Below are positions 13,825 through 16,448 of a stretch of 16,448 nucleotides of DNA, in pieces (the first letter of the stretch is position 1; each line of letters begins with the position of its first letter). The notes under the pieces are model-generated. The model saw nothing but the letters and a program-made list of their open reading frames with translations. It ran no database searches and was not told the origin of the DNA. Made by a program: the position numbers and the translations under genes. Source of the DNA: an uncultured Halieaceae bacterium (GTDB lineage: Bacteria; Pseudomonadota; Gammaproteobacteria; Pseudomonadales; Halieaceae); assembly GCA_938074135.1 (NCBI GenBank), contig CALJFL010000066.1, forward strand, positions 1 to 16,448, in the 5' to 3' direction.

Positions 13825-15957
13825 CTAGGGAAGATCACTGACGCTGCTTGCGGGGCTGATCGACACCGGGATACCGCTCATTCTGGGCATCGCATTAATG
13901 GAGGCGAGGTCGCGGTCAGTACTGATTAACAGGTTGGTATTCACCCCCTGGGATTCATAATCAACTTCATCTGGCAATCCGCCAAACCCGTGGCTGATCG
14001 ATATCACGCCGCAGCGGACATCAGGATCAATGGCCACGATTGCCCGAATACTGGCCGTGTCTGAGCACACAGCAATTTCGTCGCCACTGCTGACGCCTTC
14101 TCGATCGAGATCTGCCGGGTTCATATAGGCCTTATTGTGTTGAATACGCTGGCGTATCGAGGGCAGTTCGCGACAGGCAGAATTCAACACATCGCGGTGC
14201 CGACGCACCGCCATACGGTAGGGGTAGGCCTCGTCCGATTCCTGCGCCAATACGCCCTCCAGTTCACCTGCCACATCATCCGGTAGCAGGCTGAAACGGG
14301 CAAGGTTGTCGGCCGGCGTCGGCCCTACATACTGCGGTTGATCGACATACACACCGCGCTCGGCACCGCGAATCTGCTCAAAATCCACTGGCGCATGCCG
14401 TGCCGCAATAGCCAGTAGCTGATCAGTTGCCGGTGGCTCCTGCATGGCCAGAGGCTGGCCCCAGTAATCGAGGGTGATGCCGAGTCGCTGGGCCAGGGCC
14501 CAGAAATAGTAGTGATCGTCAGCCAGCTGGGCGCCCTCGGGTGGCTTCGCCACGGCAGGTGTATAGCGGGTATAAGGCGCTGGGGTGACGAGGCTCTCAT
14601 AGACAAACAGCGGCAGGTCGGCCCGTTCATAGGGCAAGGTGGGCGGCAGAACGTAGTCGGACAGCCTGGCAGTCGCACTCATAAACGGCTCTATAGTGAC
14701 CAGTAATTCCAATGACCGCAGCGCGCTGACGATCTTACGCTGATCCGGCACGGCCGAGGCCGGGTTGCCACCGTGCACGAACAGGCCGCGCACCTGACCG
14801 TCTCCGGGCTCCAATATTTCATCGGCCAGGATGCCGGTGGGCAGTTCACCCTCCAGCAGACCATATTCGCCAATGCGACTCTTGTAGCCGGAGTCCCACC
14901 AGCGCGGCGCCGGGATAACCTGAGCCGGTCGTGGGTAGCGCGGCATGATGACCCCGGGGTTGGGCACCTCCTCCCCTTCGCGAATAAATCGACCACAAAC
15001 CACATTGAGCGCCTCTATCAGGTGCTCGGACAGATTCGGCCAGGGCGACATATCAGGGCCTGTAGCGCTGGTGGCGGCACCGCGACTGGCGTCCACGGCA
15101 AAAGCCCGTGCAGCACAGACGAGGTCCGTTACTGATACCCCCGCACGCCGGGCCACATACTCTGGTGTGAATGGGTCAACAGCTGCCCTGAGTTGCTCCA
15201 GATCGCCGGCGTGAGCCGCGCAGAATTCCCTGTCCTGCCAATCGTTGTCCAAAATGATGTGGATAAGACAGGCCAGCACCGCGGGGTCTTCTCCGGGCAG
15301 AGGCTGCAGGAATACATCGGCAAATTTAGCGGTCTCTGTGCGGCGCGGATCAATGACGATCAGCTTCATGCCGCGCGCCCTGGCCTCCTTGAGGCGTTTG
15401 ACCGGATTGCGGTTATCGAAGGTATTGGTGCTTACCGTAACCAGCGGGTTGGCACCAACCAACAGGCAGACGTCACCTCGATTAAAGGGATCGCGCCCGG
15501 CCGGCCAGATGCCGATACGACCGAGGGCAACAGCCTTGGAAGATTGATCGATGGTGACCGAGGAGAATGCCTTGGGTGAGCCAATGGCGGCCAGAAAACT
15601 GTTCAGCATCATAACCGAGGAGGAGGTAAAGAATGCCCCTCCGCCTTTGTAACCTGCAATGGCCTCGGGCCCATAGCGATCGATAATAAGCTGCGTTTTG
15701 GCTGCGATTTCATCCAGCGCCTGCTCAGGGTCAACAGGCGCCAACTCACCATCGGGCCCGCGCTTCAATGGCCGCAAAATACGCTCGGGGCTGTTATGCG
15801 ACTCGGTGGCTTTCATCCCCTTGAAGCAGGCAAAACCCATGGTTTGCGGATCGTCCTGGTCGCCGCGGACATCGAGCAGACGGCCATCGTCATCGGTGGT
15901 CACAACGACACCACAATGGCCCATACACATTCGACAAAATGACAGCGCTCGCGGCAC
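13825..15957 (-). CDS. Molybdopterin oxidoreductase (DMSO reductase superfamily)
   Basis: This 710-residue enzyme carries a bis-MGD molybdenum (or tungsten) cofactor and an N-terminal [4Fe-4S] cluster. Cluster ligands are Cys8, Cys11, Cys15 and Cys44. The molybdopterin domain includes GRIGIWPAGRDPFNRGDVCLLVGANP (in pieces about 146-171). The C-terminal dinucleotide-binding domain includes AYMNPADLDREG and SISHGFGG. There is no Tat signal, so it is cytoplasmic. In the segment where formate dehydrogenases and Nap have a Cys/Sec metal ligand, the sequence reads VTIDQSSKAVA (134-144), with Asp137, Ser139 and Ser140 but no Cys. The start is GTG 15957. The Crp-like gene follows after 56 bp. No iron-sulfur or membrane partner subunit is adjacent, and the substrate is unknown. 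Confidence 0.92.
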   Translation of the reverse strand: MPRALSFCRMCMGHCGVVVTTDDDGRLLDVRGDQDDPQTMGFACFKGMKATESHNSPERILRPLKRGPDGELAPVDPEQALDEIAAKTQLIIDRYGPEAIAGYKGGGAFFTSSSVMMLNSFLAAIGSPKAFSSVTIDQSSKAVALGRIGIWPAGRDPFNRGDVCLLVGANPLVTVSTNTFDNRNPVKRLKEARARGMKLIVIDPRRTETAKFADVFLQPLPGEDPAVLACLIHIILDNDWQDREFCAAHAGDLEQLRAAVDPFTPEYVARRAGVSVTDLVCAARAFAVDASRGAATSATGPDMSPWPNLSEHLIEALNVVCGRFIREGEEVPNPGVIMPRYPRPAQVIPAPRWWDSGYKSRIGEYGLLEGELPTGILADEILEPGDGQVRGLFVHGGNPASAVPDQRKIVSALRSLELLVTIEPFMSATARLSDYVLPPTLPYERADLPLFVYESLVTPAPYTRYTPAVAKPPEGAQLADDHYYFWALAQRLGITLDYWGQPLAMQEPPATDQLLAIAARHAPVDFEQIRGAERGVYVDQPQYVGPTPADNLARFSLLPDDVAGELEGVLAQESDEAYPYRMAVRRHRDVLNSACRELPSIRQRIQHNKAYMNPADLDREGVSSGDEIAVCSDTASIRAIVAIDPDVRCGVISISHGFGGLPDEVDYESQGVNTNLLISTDRDLASINAMPRMSGIPVSISPASSVSDLP

Positions 15958-16079
15958 TTCAACACAACCTGGCAGGAATTGGGAACACGCCGGTAATGAT
16001 AGGCCTAAATGCGTAAGCCGGCCTCTGTGCGCGTATGAATGGCTGAACCCGGCCTATGTTCATGCCCGAAATTCCACGA

Positions 16080-16448
16080 CTACCCGTACTGAGCTTGCAG
16101 GTAATCCAGAATCTGCGCCGACTCGAACATACCCTGGTCTTCATTGGGATCATAGAGGTAGGGAATGGACACCCTGCCCTCCTGCTCCTTGAGATCCTTG
16201 CGGTTAGGGAGCTTGCTCTCGTGCTCGATATTGAGCGCGTCGCGCACCGGCGGCAGCAGCCAGTCATTGAGCTCGCTGCGGCCACAGCTGCGCAATATGT
16301 AGGGTATCTCCAGCTCACACAGCTTTTCCCGAACCGGGCGAGCATAGGGGCTGCCCTCAAAGCTGTACAGCTCCAGCATGTATACCGGCTCGCGCCCCGG
16401 GCGGGCCCGCATACCACGGCTGACCCGGGCCGCACTGGCCAGCATGGA
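16080..16448 (-). CDS. Glutathione S-transferase N-domain protein, C-terminal part (cut by right edge)
   Basis: The frame is open to the right edge and stops at TAG 16080-16082. It gives 122 residues with a thioredoxin-fold GST N-domain: LELYSFEGSPYARPVREKLC at the first strand and helix, VSIPYLYDPNEDQ with the conserved cis-Pro, and a final FESAQILDYLQAQYG. The domain lies at the C-terminus of the protein rather than the N-terminus. The preceding RVSRGMRARPG looks like the linker seen in proteins with two tandem GST N-domains, so the first domain is probably outside the window. The ATG at 16445 is probably internal. The molybdopterin gene starts 122 bp downstream. A glutathione-linked redox role is inferred. 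Confidence 0.8.
   Translation of the reverse strand, partial: SMLASAARVSRGMRARPGREPVYMLELYSFEGSPYARPVREKLCELEIPYILRSCGRSELNDWLLPPVRDALNIEHESKLPNRKDLKEQEGRVSIPYLYDPNEDQGMFESAQILDYLQAQYG

Noticed and set aside
1..16448. CRISPR arrays, defence systems, toxin-antitoxin pairs, tandem repeats
   Set aside because: No repeat-spacer pattern, no recognisable defence or toxin proteins and no tandem repeats were seen on either strand.

Overview
The window looks like chromosomal DNA of a Gram-negative, probably marine, gammaproteobacterium. It has an outer-membrane TonB-dependent receptor, a wax ester synthase/DGAT-type acyltransferase, beta-oxidation-type enzymes and a bacterial tRNA-Ala(GGC) with encoded CCA. 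A Halieaceae/OM60-like or related Cellvibrionales source would fit this gene mix, but that is inference from gene content only.

Layout. (1) 1-~165: the 3' end of an ISL3-like transposase entering from the left edge, with a plausible insertion-sequence end. (2) 172-379, minus strand: a stand-alone tRNA-Ala(GGC) unit, with a near-consensus sigma70 promoter (TTGACA-N17-TAAAAT), the tRNA and a strong hairpin terminator. (3) 442-1327, plus strand: two small genes, a four-helix membrane protein (DUF4345-like) and an NTF2/SnoaL-like protein. (4) 1652-6113, plus strand: TonB-dependent receptor, WS/DGAT acyltransferase and alpha/beta-hydrolase; the last two overlap by 4 nt. (5) 12284-6160, minus strand: a tight five-gene operon of acyl-CoA dehydrogenase, GPH-type MFS transporter, acetoacetate-decarboxylase-family protein, 3-hydroxyacyl-CoA dehydrogenase and SDR. 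It converges on block 4. (6) 15957-12403, minus strand: molybdopterin oxidoreductase, Crp/Fnr-family regulator and nitroreductase. (7) Right edge: the C-terminal part of a glutathione S-transferase-like protein, cut by the window.

Main observation. The two convergent operons (blocks 4 and 5) carry the same 16-bp inverted repeat, TGTCAC-N4-GTGACA, upstream of their first genes (1560-1575 and 12348-12363). In both, the repeat sits where a -35 box would be, 28-31 bp from a plausible -10 element. That is the layout of a class II CRP/FNR-type activator site. A Crp/Fnr-family regulator with a non-CRP recognition helix is encoded at 13058-13768. I infer one co-regulated lipid/hydrophobic-substrate module: import (receptor, MFS), ester hydrolysis and storage (hydrolase, WS/DGAT) and partial beta-oxidation-like conversion (ACAD, HAD, SDR, ADC-like). 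It may be governed by the local Crp-like protein. The substrate cannot be read from the sequence. No acyl-CoA ligase, enoyl-CoA hydratase or thiolase is present in the window, so the pathway is incomplete here.
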